A DNA stretch of 64,000 nucleotides from Nocardioides campestrisoli (lineage in GTDB: Bacteria; Actinomycetota; Actinomycetes; Propionibacteriales; Nocardioidaceae), in assembly GCF_013624435.2 (NCBI RefSeq), contig NZ_CP061768.1:930001-994000 (forward strand), in the 5' to 3' direction. A program made the translations under genes and the position numbers. Below are positions 7,586 to 15,738 of the stretch, piece by piece (within the stretch, counting starts at the first letter, position 1; each line of letters starts with the position of its first letter). The notes beneath the pieces are model-generated. The model had not been told where the DNA came from. It saw nothing but the letters and a program-made list of their open reading frames with translations, and made no database searches.

Positions 7586-8626
7586 GTGAGTCCCTCTTCA
7601 GTCGCCCGTGACAGCGCGTTCCTCAAGGCAGCCCGAGGGGAGGCCGTGCCGCACACCCCGGTGTGGTTCATGCGCCAGGCCGGGCGCTCGCTCCCCGAGT
7701 ACCTCCGGGTGCGCGAGGGGGTCGGCATGCTCGAGTCGTGCATGGACCCCGAGCTGGTCGTCGAGATCACCATGCAGCCGGTCCGGCGGTACGGCGTGGA
7801 CGCGGCCATCTTCTTCTCCGACATCGTGCTGCCGCTCAAGGCGGTCGGCGTCGACCTGGACATCAAGCCCGGCATCGGCCCCGTGGTGGCCTCGCCGGTG
7901 CGGACCCTGGCCGACGTGGAGGCGATCCCGGACCTCACGCCCGAGCACGTGCCCTTCATCACCCAGGCGGTGCAGTGGCTGGTCGGCGAGCTCGGCGCCA
8001 CCCCGCTGATCGGCTTCGCCGGTGCGCCGTTCACGGTCGCCTCCTACCTGGTCGAGGGCGGTCCGTCGAAGGAGCACGCGAAGACCAAGGCGATGATGTT
8101 CAGCGCCCCCGAGGTCTGGGACGCGTTGATGCGCAAGATCGCCGGCATCGCCGCGGCGTACCTGCAGGTGCAGGTGGACGCCGGCGCGTCGGCGGTCCAG
8201 CTCTTCGACTCCTGGGCCGGCGCCCTGACCCCGGACGACTACCGCGAGCACGTGATGCCGCACTCGGCCCGGGTGCTGGCGGCGGCGGGCGAGCTGGGCG
8301 TGCCGCGCATCCACTTCGGCGTCGGGACCACCAACCTGCTCTCGCTGATGGGGGAGGCGGGGGCCGACGTGGTCGGGATCGACTGGCGTACCCCGCTGGA
8401 GCGCGGGATCGAGCTGGTCGGCGACCGCGGCGTCCAGGGCAACCTGGACCCGACCCTGGTCTTCGCGCCCACCGAGGTGATGACCGAGCGGGCCGCCCGG
8501 GTGATCGAGGCGGGTCGCTCCGCGCGCGGTCACATCTTCAACCTGGGCCACGGCGTGATCCCCTCGACCGACCCCGACCAGCTGGCGCGGCTGACCGAGT
8601 TCGTCCAGTCCTACCCGCTGGACTGA
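7586..8626 (+). CDS. hemE: Uroporphyrinogen decarboxylase HemE
   Basis: The product has 346 residues from GTG 7586 (350 from ATG 7574). Signature motifs are intact: PVWFMRQAGRSLPEYL near the N-terminus (substrate-binding Arg in the MRQAGR motif), FSDIVLPL with the catalytic-site Asp, GFAGAPFTVASYLVEGG and the C-terminal FNLGHGVIPSTDP. It decarboxylates the four acetate side chains of uroporphyrinogen III to give coproporphyrinogen III in cytosolic heme synthesis. In many actinobacteria hemY and hemQ follow directly; here hemY starts 5.7 kb downstream and hemQ 9.1 kb downstream. The 3' end overlaps the convergent DUF4349 gene by 16 bp. The start is the one uncertain point. Confidence 0.95.
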   Translation: MSPSSVARDSAFLKAARGEAVPHTPVWFMRQAGRSLPEYLRVREGVGMLESCMDPELVVEITMQPVRRYGVDAAIFFSDIVLPLKAVGVDLDIKPGIGPVVASPVRTLADVEAIPDLTPEHVPFITQAVQWLVGELGATPLIGFAGAPFTVASYLVEGGPSKEHAKTKAMMFSAPEVWDALMRKIAGIAAAYLQVQVDAGASAVQLFDSWAGALTPDDYREHVMPHSARVLAAAGELGVPRIHFGVGTTNLLSLMGEAGADVVGIDWRTPLERGIELVGDRGVQGNLDPTLVFAPTEVMTERAARVIEAGRSARGHIFNLGHGVIPSTDPDQLARLTEFVQSYPLD

Positions 8627-9537
8627 CGCGGCTCGGCCGGTCCGCGACCTCGTCGCGGCAGTCGGCGGCTCGCCCACCAGGTGGGGACGCCGAGCAGGGC
8701 GAGGACGAGGAGCCACGGCAGCAGCACCCCGGCCACGGTGGCGAGCGCGACCGCGGCGCCGCTCAGGCTGGCCCAGCCGGCGGCGAGCCCGTGCAGGAAG
8801 CCGTCCTCGTCCTCGGCCACCGGATCCTCCTCGCTGTCACGGAGCGAGACGTGGACCGTGACGGTGGCCATCGAGGTCTGGTCGGCCAGGTAGGCCTGCT
8901 GCTGCTTGAGCGAGTCGAGCTCGGCCTGGCGGCGGGTCAGCTCGGCTTCGACGCTGACCACGTCCGCGATGCGCTCGGCCCGGTCCAGCAGCACCTCGAC
9001 CCGCCGCAGGCTCCGCTCCTGGGCGCGGATCCGGACGTCGTTGTCGATCACCTGGGTGGTCACGTCCTCGGTGCTCCGCTCGGTCTCGAGCATGCGACCC
9101 GTCTCCTCGACCCGCTGGATCGCCTCCTCGTAGCTCTCCGTGGGCACCCGGAGCACCATCCGGGTCCAGGTCAGCTCCCCGTCGTCGGTGCTCGCCTCCT
9201 CGTCGCTGACCTCGCCGCGGAGGACGTCGGCGACCCGCTTCACCTCCTGGCGCGTCTTCGCGACGTCGGGGGAGTCGAGGGCGACGGTGGCGGTGGCGAT
9301 CACCGCGCGGCGGGCGACGGCGGGGGCGGCCTGGGCGCTGCCGTCCGCACCGGTGCGCCGGGACGCCGCCTCGGGCGCCTCCACGCCGTCCGCGGCCGCC
9401 TCGTCCGAGGTCGTCCCGCCGGAGGACGAGGTGTCGCTCTGGGTGGAGCCGTCTCCGGTGCTGGTGCAGCCGGTCAGGAGCAGGGCGGTGGCCACCAGGG
9501 CGGCGTACGCCGTGGCTCGGGCGGGTCGTCTGGTCAT
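8611..9537 (-). CDS. DUF4349 lipoprotein with C-terminal membrane helix
   Basis: The product has 308 residues. The signal sequence ends in lipobox LLTGC, followed by a Ser/Thr/Gly-rich spacer. A DUF4349-type domain follows (VIATATVALDSPDVAKTRQEV, then MVLRVPTESYEEAIQRVEE). A coiled coil (about 185-225: ERIADVVSVEAELTRRQAELD) then leads to a membrane helix near 260-285 and a basic tail. The family is envelope-associated with unknown function. The protein therefore appears anchored at both ends, by lipid and by transmembrane helix. It is convergent with hemE and shares 16 bp of 3' end with it. Confidence 0.85.
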   Translation of the reverse strand: MTRRPARATAYAALVATALLLTGCTSTGDGSTQSDTSSSGGTTSDEAAADGVEAPEAASRRTGADGSAQAAPAVARRAVIATATVALDSPDVAKTRQEVKRVADVLRGEVSDEEASTDDGELTWTRMVLRVPTESYEEAIQRVEETGRMLETERSTEDVTTQVIDNDVRIRAQERSLRRVEVLLDRAERIADVVSVEAELTRRQAELDSLKQQQAYLADQTSMATVTVHVSLRDSEEDPVAEDEDGFLHGLAAGWASLSGAAVALATVAGVLLPWLLVLALLGVPTWWASRRLPRRGRGPAEPRQSSG

Positions 9538-9598
9538 GCCGGTGGGACGCGGGTGCGGCGCCGGCGGTTCCCGGCCGGAGCGGACCAGACGCCGCCGA

Positions 9599-10525
9599 TC
9601 AGGCGATCCGGTCCGCGGCCGGCACCTCCCGGAGCCCGGCGGCGCGTGTCTGGAGCAGGGTGAGCAGCCGGTCCAGCGGCGCGGTACGGCGTCCCTGGGC
9701 GCGGGTGCGCACGACGAGGTGCACCTCCTCGTCGAGTCCGGCGAGCGGCCGGTGGGTGATGGCGCCGGCGCGCTGGAGCGCGTCGCCGTCGACGCTGAAC
9801 CGCGGCAGGAAGGTGAGGCCGGCTCCGTCGGCGACCATCGCCTTGCCCAGCTCGGCGCCGTCCGTGCTCGCCCAGGCGCGGGGCCAGTGCGTGCCGAAGA
9901 CCCGCAGGGCGAGCCGGTGCATCAGGTAGCCCTCGCGCATGGCGACGAAGGGCTCGTCGAGCAGTTCGGAGACCGCCACCTCCTCGCGGGCTGTGAACGC
10001 GTGGTCGGCAGGCATCACCACGACCACCGGCCCGGTGAGCAGCGGCACGTCGACCAGCCCGGCCGGCGGGTCGTCGCCGGCGAGCACGTTGACCAGCCCC
10101 ACGTCGAGGCTGCCGCGGCGCAGTCCCTCGTTGATCTCCTCCTGGCGCGCGTTGACCACCTCGATCCGGCTCTCGGGCCGCTCCTCGGCCAGGGTGCGCA
10201 GCACGGGGTTGAGCAGGGTGGAGGTGGCCGTGCTCACCGTGCCGACCCGGAGCAGGCGGCTGGCCAGGTCCGTGTCGCCGGCGGCCTTGCGCAACCGGGA
10301 CACCGACTCCAGGACCGCCTCCACGTAGGGGAGGAGCTCGCGACCGTCGCGGGAGATGCGGGCGCCCGAGCGCCGGCGGTCCAGCAGCAGGACCCCCAGC
10401 TCGCGCTCCAGCCGGGTGATCGACTCGCTCAGCGCGGGCTGGGAGAGGTGCAGGTGCTCACTGGCGCGGCGGAGCGATCCGTGGCGCGTGACCGCCACCA
10501 GACACTCGAGCTGTTCGACTCTCAT
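9599..10525 (-). CDS. LysR-family regulator, divergent from the sulfur operon
   Basis: The product has 308 residues. The N-terminal winged helix-turn-helix spans about residues 1-60 (VEQLECLVAVTRHGSLRRAS, then LHLSQPALSESITRLERELG), followed by a LysR effector-binding domain (about 90-295: LLRVGTVSTATSTLLNPVLR, then LDVGLVNVLAGDD). It probably controls the divergently transcribed SfnB-SsuD-flavin reductase operon, the classic LysR arrangement, with a sulfur compound or pathway intermediate as co-inducer; this is inferred from position only. The intergenic region holds a dyad just upstream of this gene (10540-10563) and a second dyad over the operon promoter (10638-10658). Confidence 0.88.
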   Translation of the reverse strand: MRVEQLECLVAVTRHGSLRRASEHLHLSQPALSESITRLERELGVLLLDRRRSGARISRDGRELLPYVEAVLESVSRLRKAAGDTDLASRLLRVGTVSTATSTLLNPVLRTLAEERPESRIEVVNARQEEINEGLRRGSLDVGLVNVLAGDDPPAGLVDVPLLTGPVVVVMPADHAFTAREEVAVSELLDEPFVAMREGYLMHRLALRVFGTHWPRAWASTDGAELGKAMVADGAGLTFLPRFSVDGDALQRAGAITHRPLAGLDEEVHLVVRTRAQGRRTAPLDRLLTLLQTRAAGLREVPAADRIA

Positions 10526-10539
10526 GGCTAAAGACTACC

Positions 10540-10563
10540 TAAATACCTGACTTAATAGGTTTA
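10540..10563. promoter_or_regulatory. Dyad near the LysR gene start
   Basis: TAAATACCT (10540-10548) faces AGGTTTA (10557-10563) across an AT-rich centre, an inverted repeat 15 nt upstream of the LysR start codon. The island of low GC stands out from its surroundings. It is a plausible LysR (T-N11-A type) recognition or autoregulation site. Confidence 0.45.
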
Positions 10564-10611
10564 TCCGTCCACCCCGTCGGCAGAACCGACGTCCGGGAAC
10601 GGCCCTGCTGC

Positions 10612-10640
10612 TTGGCGCGGGGGTGCTCCCGGGTTAATGT
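10612..10640 (+). promoter_or_regulatory. Sigma-70-type promoter of the sulfur operon
   Basis: TTGGCG (10612-10617), a 17-nt spacer and TAATGT (10635-10640) form a good housekeeping promoter. The expected start is near 10647, inside the dyad at 10638-10658. Confidence 0.55.
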
Positions 10641-10658
10641 CTACGAAGTCAGTAGACA
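10638..10658. promoter_or_regulatory. Palindromic operator over the transcription start
   Basis: TGTCTAC and GTAGACA form a perfect 7+7 dyad with a 7-nt centre. It overlaps the last bases of the -10 box and the predicted start, the position of a repressor operator. The half sites resemble those of the corynebacterial sulfur repressor McbR (TAGAC-N6-GTCTA), but their order is reversed, so I do not call it an McbR site. Confidence 0.5.
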
Positions 10659-10679
10659 AAAACCAGGAAGAGGTGGCTC

Positions 10680-10733
10680 GTGGTCCAGCTCGCTCCCGAC
10701 GCGGACCGTGCCGCCGGCCGGGGTGCGGCATGA
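10680..10733 (+). CDS. Putative 17-codon leader peptide coupled to the sulfur operon
   Basis: A GTG at 10680, 6 nt after the strong ribosome-binding site AGGAAGAGG (10665-10673), opens a 17-codon frame. It ends in a TGA overlapping the ATG of the next gene by ATGA (10730-10733). The peptide VVQLAPDADRAAGRGAA contains no cysteine and no internal methionine. Because the ribosome-binding site serves this frame best, translation of the SfnB-like gene may depend on it. Alternatively, the long gene starts in its own frame at GTG 10673 or ATG 10637 and this frame is accidental. Confidence 0.4.
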   Translation: MVQLAPDADRAAGRGAA

Positions 10734-11917
10734 GCTCCGTCCCGGTGCTGGACGCCGCGGCCGCGCTCCAGGTCGCCGCCGAGCTCGGGGCGGTCTTCGC
10801 CAAGGGCGCCGCCCAGCGCGACGCCGAGCGGGGCACGCCGTACGAGGAGGTGGCGGCGCTCAAGGCCTCCGGGCTGCTGGCCGTCACCGTGCCCGCCGAG
10901 CACGGGGGAGCGGACCTGCCGGTGGCGGTCCTGGCCGAGGTGTTCCGACTGCTCGCCGCCGGTGACCCGAGCATCGCCCAGATCCCGCACAGCCACTTCG
11001 TCTACGTCAACCTGCTCAAGCACCAGGGCACGCCCGCCCAGCAGGCCCGGCTCTTCGCCGAGGTCCTGGCCGGCGCCTCGTTCGGCAACGCGCAGTCCGA
11101 GATCGGCACCAAGCACGTCCGCGACCACCGGACCACGATGGTGGAGCACCCCGACGGGGAGTGGCGGCTGAGCGGGGAGAAGGGCTACTGCACCGGCGCG
11201 CTGTTCGCCGACTGGATCCCGGTGCTGACCCACCGCGGCGTCGACGGTCCGATGGTCGTCGCCTGGGTGCCCCGCACCGCCGACGGCCTCGAGGTGGTCG
11301 ACGACTGGGCGGGCATGGGCCAGCGGACCACCGCGTCGGGCACGGTCACGCTGCGCGAGGTCCGGGTCGACCCGGAGCTGGTCACCGGGTACGCCGAGAC
11401 GTTCACCGGCCCGCAGACCTACGGCGCCTTCGCCCAGGTGCTGCACGCCGCGCTCGACGCCGGCATCGCCCGGGCCGCACTGACCGAGGCCGCCGAGTTC
11501 GTCACCACCAAGAGCCGTCCCTACCCCGACGCGGTGGTGGCCCGGGCCGCCGACGACCCGCTGGTGGTGCACGCGTTCGGCCAGATGGAGGTCTCGGTGA
11601 GGGCGTGCGAGCTGCTGGTGGCCGCGGCCGCGTCCGCGATCGACGCCGCCGACGCCGACCTGACCGAGGAGTCCGCCGGCGCGGCGAGCCTCGCCGTGGC
11701 CGCAGCCCGCGCCGCGACCACCGAGGCCTCGGTCTCGGTCTCCTCGCGGCTCTTCGAGGTGGCCGGCACCCGTTCGGCGCTGGACTCGCTCAACCTCCAC
11801 CGGCACTGGCGCAACGCCCGCACCCACACGCTGCACGACCCGGCGTCCTGGAAGGTCCAGCACCTCGGCCGCTGGGCGCTGGAAGGCGTCCTGCCCCCCA
11901 ACCACGGTCAGCTCTGA
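10730..11917 (+). CDS. SfnB-like acyl-CoA dehydrogenase-family oxidoreductase
   Basis: From the ATG at 10730 the product has 395 residues with the acyl-CoA dehydrogenase fold: an N-terminal helical domain (LKASGLLAVTVPAEHGGA), a middle beta domain (ASFGNAQSEIGTKHV, then WRLSGEKGYCTGALFADWIPV) and a C-terminal helical bundle ending NLHRHWRNARTHTLHDPASWK. These features match the SfnB/DszC-like sulfur-acquisition flavoprotein monooxygenases, which use reduced flavin, rather than beta-oxidation enzymes. It is first in an operon with ssuD and two flavin reductases. Likely role: oxidation of an organosulfur compound, with FMNH2 supplied by the reductases. The substrate is unknown. The frame is open to 10637, so a longer N-terminus is possible. 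Confidence 0.8.
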   Translation: MSSVPVLDAAAALQVAAELGAVFAKGAAQRDAERGTPYEEVAALKASGLLAVTVPAEHGGADLPVAVLAEVFRLLAAGDPSIAQIPHSHFVYVNLLKHQGTPAQQARLFAEVLAGASFGNAQSEIGTKHVRDHRTTMVEHPDGEWRLSGEKGYCTGALFADWIPVLTHRGVDGPMVVAWVPRTADGLEVVDDWAGMGQRTTASGTVTLREVRVDPELVTGYAETFTGPQTYGAFAQVLHAALDAGIARAALTEAAEFVTTKSRPYPDAVVARAADDPLVVHAFGQMEVSVRACELLVAAAASAIDAADADLTEESAGAASLAVAAARAATTEASVSVSSRLFEVAGTRSALDSLNLHRHWRNARTHTLHDPASWKVQHLGRWALEGVLPPNHGQL

Positions 11918-11977
11918 CCGCCCCACTCTGACCGCTCCACCCGCTCACCACCCCAGATCCCGCCCGAGAGGAAAGCC

Positions 11978-13144
11978 ATGTCCCTGAAGTTCCACTGGTT
12001 CCTGCCCACCAACGGAGGCGACGGCCGGCACGTGGTCGGCGGCGGCCACGGGGTCAACCCCGGAGCCGCAGGGCGTCCGGCCGACGTGCCCTACCTGGGC
12101 CAGGTGGCCCGGGCCGCGGAGCAGTCCGGCTTCGACGCGGCGCTCACCCCCACCGGCGCCTGGTGCGAGGACGCCTGGCTCTCCACGGCGATGCTCAGCC
12201 AGGTCTCCGACCGGCTGCGTTTCCTCGTCGCCTTCCGCCCCGGCCTGGTCGCGCCGTTCCTGGCCGCGCAGATGGCCGGCACGTTCCAGAACATGACCGG
12301 CGGGCGGCTGCTGCTCAACGTCGTCACCGGCGGCGAGCCGCACGAGCAGCGGATGTTCGGCGACTTCCTGGACAAGGACGCCCGCTACGCCCGGGCCGAC
12401 GAGTTCCTCACCATCGTCCGCCGGCTCTGGGAGGGCGAGACCGTCGACTTCTCCGGCGAGCACCTCTCGGTCGAGGCGGCCCGGCTCAACCAGATCCCCG
12501 ACCCGATCCCGGAGATCTACTTCGGCGGCTCCTCCCCGGCGGCCGGCACGGTCGCGGCCAAGCACGCCGACGTCTACCTCACCTGGGGCGAGCCGCCGGC
12601 CCAGGTGAAGGAGAAGATCGACTGGATCCGCTCCCTGGCCGACGCCGAGCCCAGCCGCAACGGCCGGCCGATGCGGTTCGGCATCCGGCTGCACACGATC
12701 ACCCGCGACACCTCCGAGGAGGCGTGGGCCGAGGCCGACCGGCTGCTTGCCGGGATCGACGAGCAGATGCTGGCCGACGTCCAGGCCGGCCTGGCCAAGA
12801 GCGAGTCGGAGGGGCAGAAGCGGATGCTCGCCCTGCACGGCGGCTCCCGGGAGAACCTCGAGGTCTACCCGAACCTGTGGGCCGGCGTCGGCCTGGTCCG
12901 CGGCGGCGCGGGCACCGCGCTGGTCGGCAGCCACGAGGAGGTCGCCGACCTGATCGGCGAGTACGCCGACCTGGGCATCTCCGAGTTCGTCCTCTCCGCC
13001 TACCCGCACCTGGAGGGCGCCTACACCTTCGGCGAGGGCGTGCTGCCGATCCTGGCCCAGCGCCGCCTGTGGAAGGACCCGCGCCCCGCCGCCCGCGGCA
13101 CCACCGCGGTGCCGTTCGCGACCGTGGGTCGGACCGCCTCGTGA
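11978..13144 (+). CDS. ssuD: FMNH2-dependent alkanesulfonate monooxygenase SsuD
   Basis: The product has 388 residues, against about 380 for E. coli SsuD. Diagnostic stretches are FHWFLPT at the N-terminus, PTGAWCEDAWL (the Cys in the SsuD position), NVVTGGEP, YFGGSSP, DVYLTWGEPPAQVKEKI, FGIRLHTI and NLWAGVGLVRGGAGTALVG. The enzyme cleaves the C-S bond of alkanesulfonates with O2 and reduced FMN, releasing sulfite for assimilation. The start ATG follows GAGAGGAAAGCC. The stop overlaps the next start (GTGA), so an FMN reductase is translated in step with its client. No ssuABC transporter is present, so uptake must be encoded elsewhere. Confidence 0.9.
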   Translation: MSLKFHWFLPTNGGDGRHVVGGGHGVNPGAAGRPADVPYLGQVARAAEQSGFDAALTPTGAWCEDAWLSTAMLSQVSDRLRFLVAFRPGLVAPFLAAQMAGTFQNMTGGRLLLNVVTGGEPHEQRMFGDFLDKDARYARADEFLTIVRRLWEGETVDFSGEHLSVEAARLNQIPDPIPEIYFGGSSPAAGTVAAKHADVYLTWGEPPAQVKEKIDWIRSLADAEPSRNGRPMRFGIRLHTITRDTSEEAWAEADRLLAGIDEQMLADVQAGLAKSESEGQKRMLALHGGSRENLEVYPNLWAGVGLVRGGAGTALVGSHEEVADLIGEYADLGISEFVLSAYPHLEGAYTFGEGVLPILAQRRLWKDPRPAARGTTAVPFATVGRTAS

Positions 13145-13686
13145 GCGCGCCCGGTCAGGCCCGGCCCCGGGTGGCCGTGGTCGTCGGCAATCCCAGGCCC
13201 GCCAGCCGGACGCTGGCCGCGGCCACCCACCTGGCCCGCGAGCTGAGCGGCGGCGAGCCCGACCTGGTGGTCGACCTGGCCACCCTGGGCGGGACGCTGC
13301 TGGACTGGGCCGACGATCACGTCGCCTCGCTGGTGCAGCAGGTGGGCGAGGCCGACCTGGTGGTCTTCGCCTGCCCGACCTACAAGGCCTCGATCACCGG
13401 ACTGCTCAAGCTCTTCCTGGACCGGTTCGCCCCGGGCACGCTGCGCGGACTGGCCGTGCCGCTGATGCTCGGCGCCGGGCCGGGGCACGCGCTCGCCCCG
13501 GAGCTCACCCTGCGTCCGGTGCTGGCCGAGATCGGCGCCCCGACCCCGGTCCGCGGGCTCTACCTGCTCGACTCCCAGCACGACGACCCCGCGGCGTACG
13601 AGCCCTGGCTCACCGCGGCGCGGCCCGTGGTGGCCGCCCTCCTCGACCGGCCCACTCCCGCCCCGCTGACAGGAGCACGCGCATGA
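13141..13686 (+). CDS. NAD(P)H-dependent FMN reductase (SsuE-type)
   Basis: The product has 181 residues of flavodoxin-like fold: VAVVVGNPRPASRTLAAA (phosphate-binding loop for FMN), DLVVFACPTYKASITGLLKLFLDRF and a PLMLGAGPGHAL block. It matches the NADPH-dependent FMN reductase family and probably supplies FMNH2 to SsuD and the SfnB-like enzyme. It starts with a GTG overlapping the ssuD stop by 4 bp and ends overlapping the next gene by ATGA. The frame is open far upstream inside ssuD, but the overlap fixes the start. Confidence 0.85.
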   Translation: MSAPGQARPRVAVVVGNPRPASRTLAAATHLARELSGGEPDLVVDLATLGGTLLDWADDHVASLVQQVGEADLVVFACPTYKASITGLLKLFLDRFAPGTLRGLAVPLMLGAGPGHALAPELTLRPVLAEIGAPTPVRGLYLLDSQHDDPAAYEPWLTAARPVVAALLDRPTPAPLTGARA

Positions 13687-14273
13687 CCGTCGTCCCCGAG
13701 ACCACCGAGCAGGACCTGGACCCCCGGGTGCTGCGTGACGTCTTCGGCACCTTCCCCAGCGGGGTGGTCGCCGTGGCCGGCCGCGTCGGCGGGCAGCTGA
13801 TCGGCCTGGCTGCCAGCTCGTTCACCTCGGTCAGCATCGACCCGCCCCTGGTCTCCTTCTCGGTGGCACGGACCAGCAACACCTGGCCCGCGCTGCGAGA
13901 GGCCGGCCAGCTCGGGATCAGCGTGCTCGCCGACCACCACGACCAGCTCTGCCGCCAGCTCGCCGGACCCGCGGACAGCCGGTTCGACGACCTCGCGCTG
14001 CGCACCAGTCCCGGCGGCGCGGTGCTGCTCGACGAGGCGGTGGCCACCTTCACCTGCTCGATCCACCAGGAGGTGGACGCCGGCGACCACGTGATCGTGC
14101 TGCTGCGCGTGCACACCGTCCGGGCCGACGGCGATCTCTCGCCGCTGGTCTTCCACGAGAGCGGCTTCAAGCGGCTGCACCGCGACGACCTCGACCCGGC
14201 GACGCTGGACGGGCGGATCAACGGCGAGCCGGTCCGGGAGGGGGAGCCGGGCGGCGCCGAGGACGCGGCCTGA
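13683..14273 (+). CDS. Flavin reductase-like domain protein
   Basis: The product has 196 residues and belongs to the flavin reductase (split-barrel FMN-binding) family: FGTFPSGVVAVAG, GLAASSFTSVSIDPPLVSFS, NTWPALREAGQLGISVLAD and FHESGFKRL. Members reduce FMN or FAD for two-component monooxygenases. This operon thus encodes two structurally unrelated flavin reductases for two monooxygenase-like partners (SsuD and the SfnB-like protein). It is the last gene of the operon and starts in an ATGA overlap. Which reductase serves which oxygenase cannot be read from the sequence. Confidence 0.85.
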   Translation: MTVVPETTEQDLDPRVLRDVFGTFPSGVVAVAGRVGGQLIGLAASSFTSVSIDPPLVSFSVARTSNTWPALREAGQLGISVLADHHDQLCRQLAGPADSRFDDLALRTSPGGAVLLDEAVATFTCSIHQEVDAGDHVIVLLRVHTVRADGDLSPLVFHESGFKRLHRDDLDPATLDGRINGEPVREGEPGGAEDAA

Positions 14274-14341
14274 CGTCGGGTCAGCGCTCGCCGGCACGCA
14301 ACGGGTCCGGGGCCGGAGACCGGGCACGGGCCTGCGTCTGA

Positions 14342-14347
14342 CAGATT
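14342..14347 (+). promoter_or_regulatory. -10-like box CAGATT of hemY
   Basis: CAGATT ends 6 nt before the ATG at 14354. It gives hemY its own promoter, independent of the sulfur operon 80 nt upstream. Confidence 0.35.
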
Positions 14348-14353
14348 GGAGCC

Positions 14354-15718
14354 ATGCAGCAACGGCTCCCCGTCGTGGTCGTGGGTGCCGGCGTCGCCGG
14401 GCTGGCCGCGGCCCGCCAGCTGGTCGACGCCGGGCACGAGGTCGTGGTCCTGGAGGCGGCCTCCCAACCGGGCGGCAAGCTCCGCCGCGAGCCGGTCGCC
14501 GGTGTCCCCGTCGACGTGGGCGCCGAGGCGATGCTCAACCGCCGGCCCGAGGGGGTCGCGCTGGCCGAGGCCGTGGGGCTCCCGGTCGAGCACCCCACCG
14601 TCGCCTCCTCCCGGATCTGGACGCGGGGCGGGCTCCGGCCGCTGCCGCGCTCGCTGATGGGCGTGCCGTTGGACCTGGACGCCCTGGCCGCCTCCGGGGT
14701 GCTCTCGGAGGCCGGGCTGGCCCGGGTGCGGACCGAGCCGTCGCTGCCGCCGACACCGGTGCAGGGCGACATCTCGGTCGGCGACCTGGTGGCCGCCCGG
14801 TTCGGTGACGAGGTGGTCGACCGGCTGGTCGAGCCGCTGCTCGGCGGGGTCTACGCCGGGCACGCCCGTCGGCTCTCGGCCCGGGCCTCGGTGCCGCAGC
14901 TGGTCGCGCTCGCCGAGCGGGGCTCGCTGCTGGAGCAGGCCGCGGCCATCCCCACGACGTACGACCTGCCGGTCTTCGCGGGCATCCCCGGCGGGATGGG
15001 CCGCCTGCCCGAGGCGCTCGCCGCCGGTCTGGACCTGCGCACCGACGCCACCGTCCGCGAGCTGGTCCGGACCCCGGACGGCTTCGCGCTCACGATCGGC
15101 CCGACCATCGCGCCGGAGCGGGTGCAGGCCTCGGCGGTGCTGCTGGCCACGCCCGCGGCGCCGACCGCCCGGCTGCTGGGGGAGGTCGCCCCGGTGGCCG
15201 CCGCCGAGCTGGCCGGGATCGAGTACGCCTCGATGGCGGTGGTGACCTTCGCCTTCCGGGCCGAAGACGCCGCCGGCCTGGAGGCGTCGGGCTCCTCGGG
15301 CTTCCTGGTGCCGCCGGTCGACGGGCGGCGGATCAAGGCCTCGACGTTCTCCTTCGCCAAGTGGGGCTGGGTGCGGGCGGCCGGTGCCGAGCAGGGCGTC
15401 GTGCACCTGCGGACCTCACTGGGCCGGCACGGCGAGGAGACGGCGCTCCAGGCCACCGACGACGAGCTGGTCGCCTGGTCGCTCTCCGACCTGGAGGAGG
15501 CCACCGGCTTCCGGGCGGCCCCGGTGGACGTGCACGTCCAGCGCTGGGGCGGGGGACTGCCCCAGTACGCGGTGGGCCACCTGGACCGGGTGGCCCGGGT
15601 GCGTGCCGCGCTGCCGGCGGGCGTCGCGGTCGCGGGTGCGGCGTACGACGGGGTGGGCATCCCGGCGGTGATCGCCTCCGCCCGGCTGGCTGTCCAGCGG
15701 CTGCTCGCAGACCGCTGA
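14354..15718 (+). CDS. hemY: Coproporphyrinogen/protoporphyrinogen III oxidase HemY-type
   Basis: The product has 454 residues. An FAD-binding Rossmann start (VVVVGAGVAGLAAARQL, then VVVLEAASQPGGKLR) is followed by the PPO-type substrate domain (VDVGAEAMLNRRPEG, YAGHARRLSA, FAGIPGGMGRLPEAL) and a C-terminal FAD block ending VAVAGAAYDGVGIPAVIASAR. In actinobacteria this enzyme oxidises coproporphyrinogen III to coproporphyrin III, upstream of ferrochelatase and HemQ. Its usual neighbours hemE and hemQ are both in the window but not adjacent. It converges with the lipoprotein gene at 15739, 20 nt away. The ATG is the first good start. Confidence 0.93.
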   Translation: MQQRLPVVVVGAGVAGLAAARQLVDAGHEVVVLEAASQPGGKLRREPVAGVPVDVGAEAMLNRRPEGVALAEAVGLPVEHPTVASSRIWTRGGLRPLPRSLMGVPLDLDALAASGVLSEAGLARVRTEPSLPPTPVQGDISVGDLVAARFGDEVVDRLVEPLLGGVYAGHARRLSARASVPQLVALAERGSLLEQAAAIPTTYDLPVFAGIPGGMGRLPEALAAGLDLRTDATVRELVRTPDGFALTIGPTIAPERVQASAVLLATPAAPTARLLGEVAPVAAAELAGIEYASMAVVTFAFRAEDAAGLEASGSSGFLVPPVDGRRIKASTFSFAKWGWVRAAGAEQGVVHLRTSLGRHGEETALQATDDELVAWSLSDLEEATGFRAAPVDVHVQRWGGGLPQYAVGHLDRVARVRAALPAGVAVAGAAYDGVGIPAVIASARLAVQRLLADR

Positions 15719-15738
15719 GGGGCCGCAGGACCGGCGGG

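Noticed and set aside
10638..10658. McbR-type binding site
   Set aside because: Half sites are in reversed order and with a different spacer (GTCTAC-N7-GTAGAC instead of TAGAC-N6-GTCTA), so the name is not justified.
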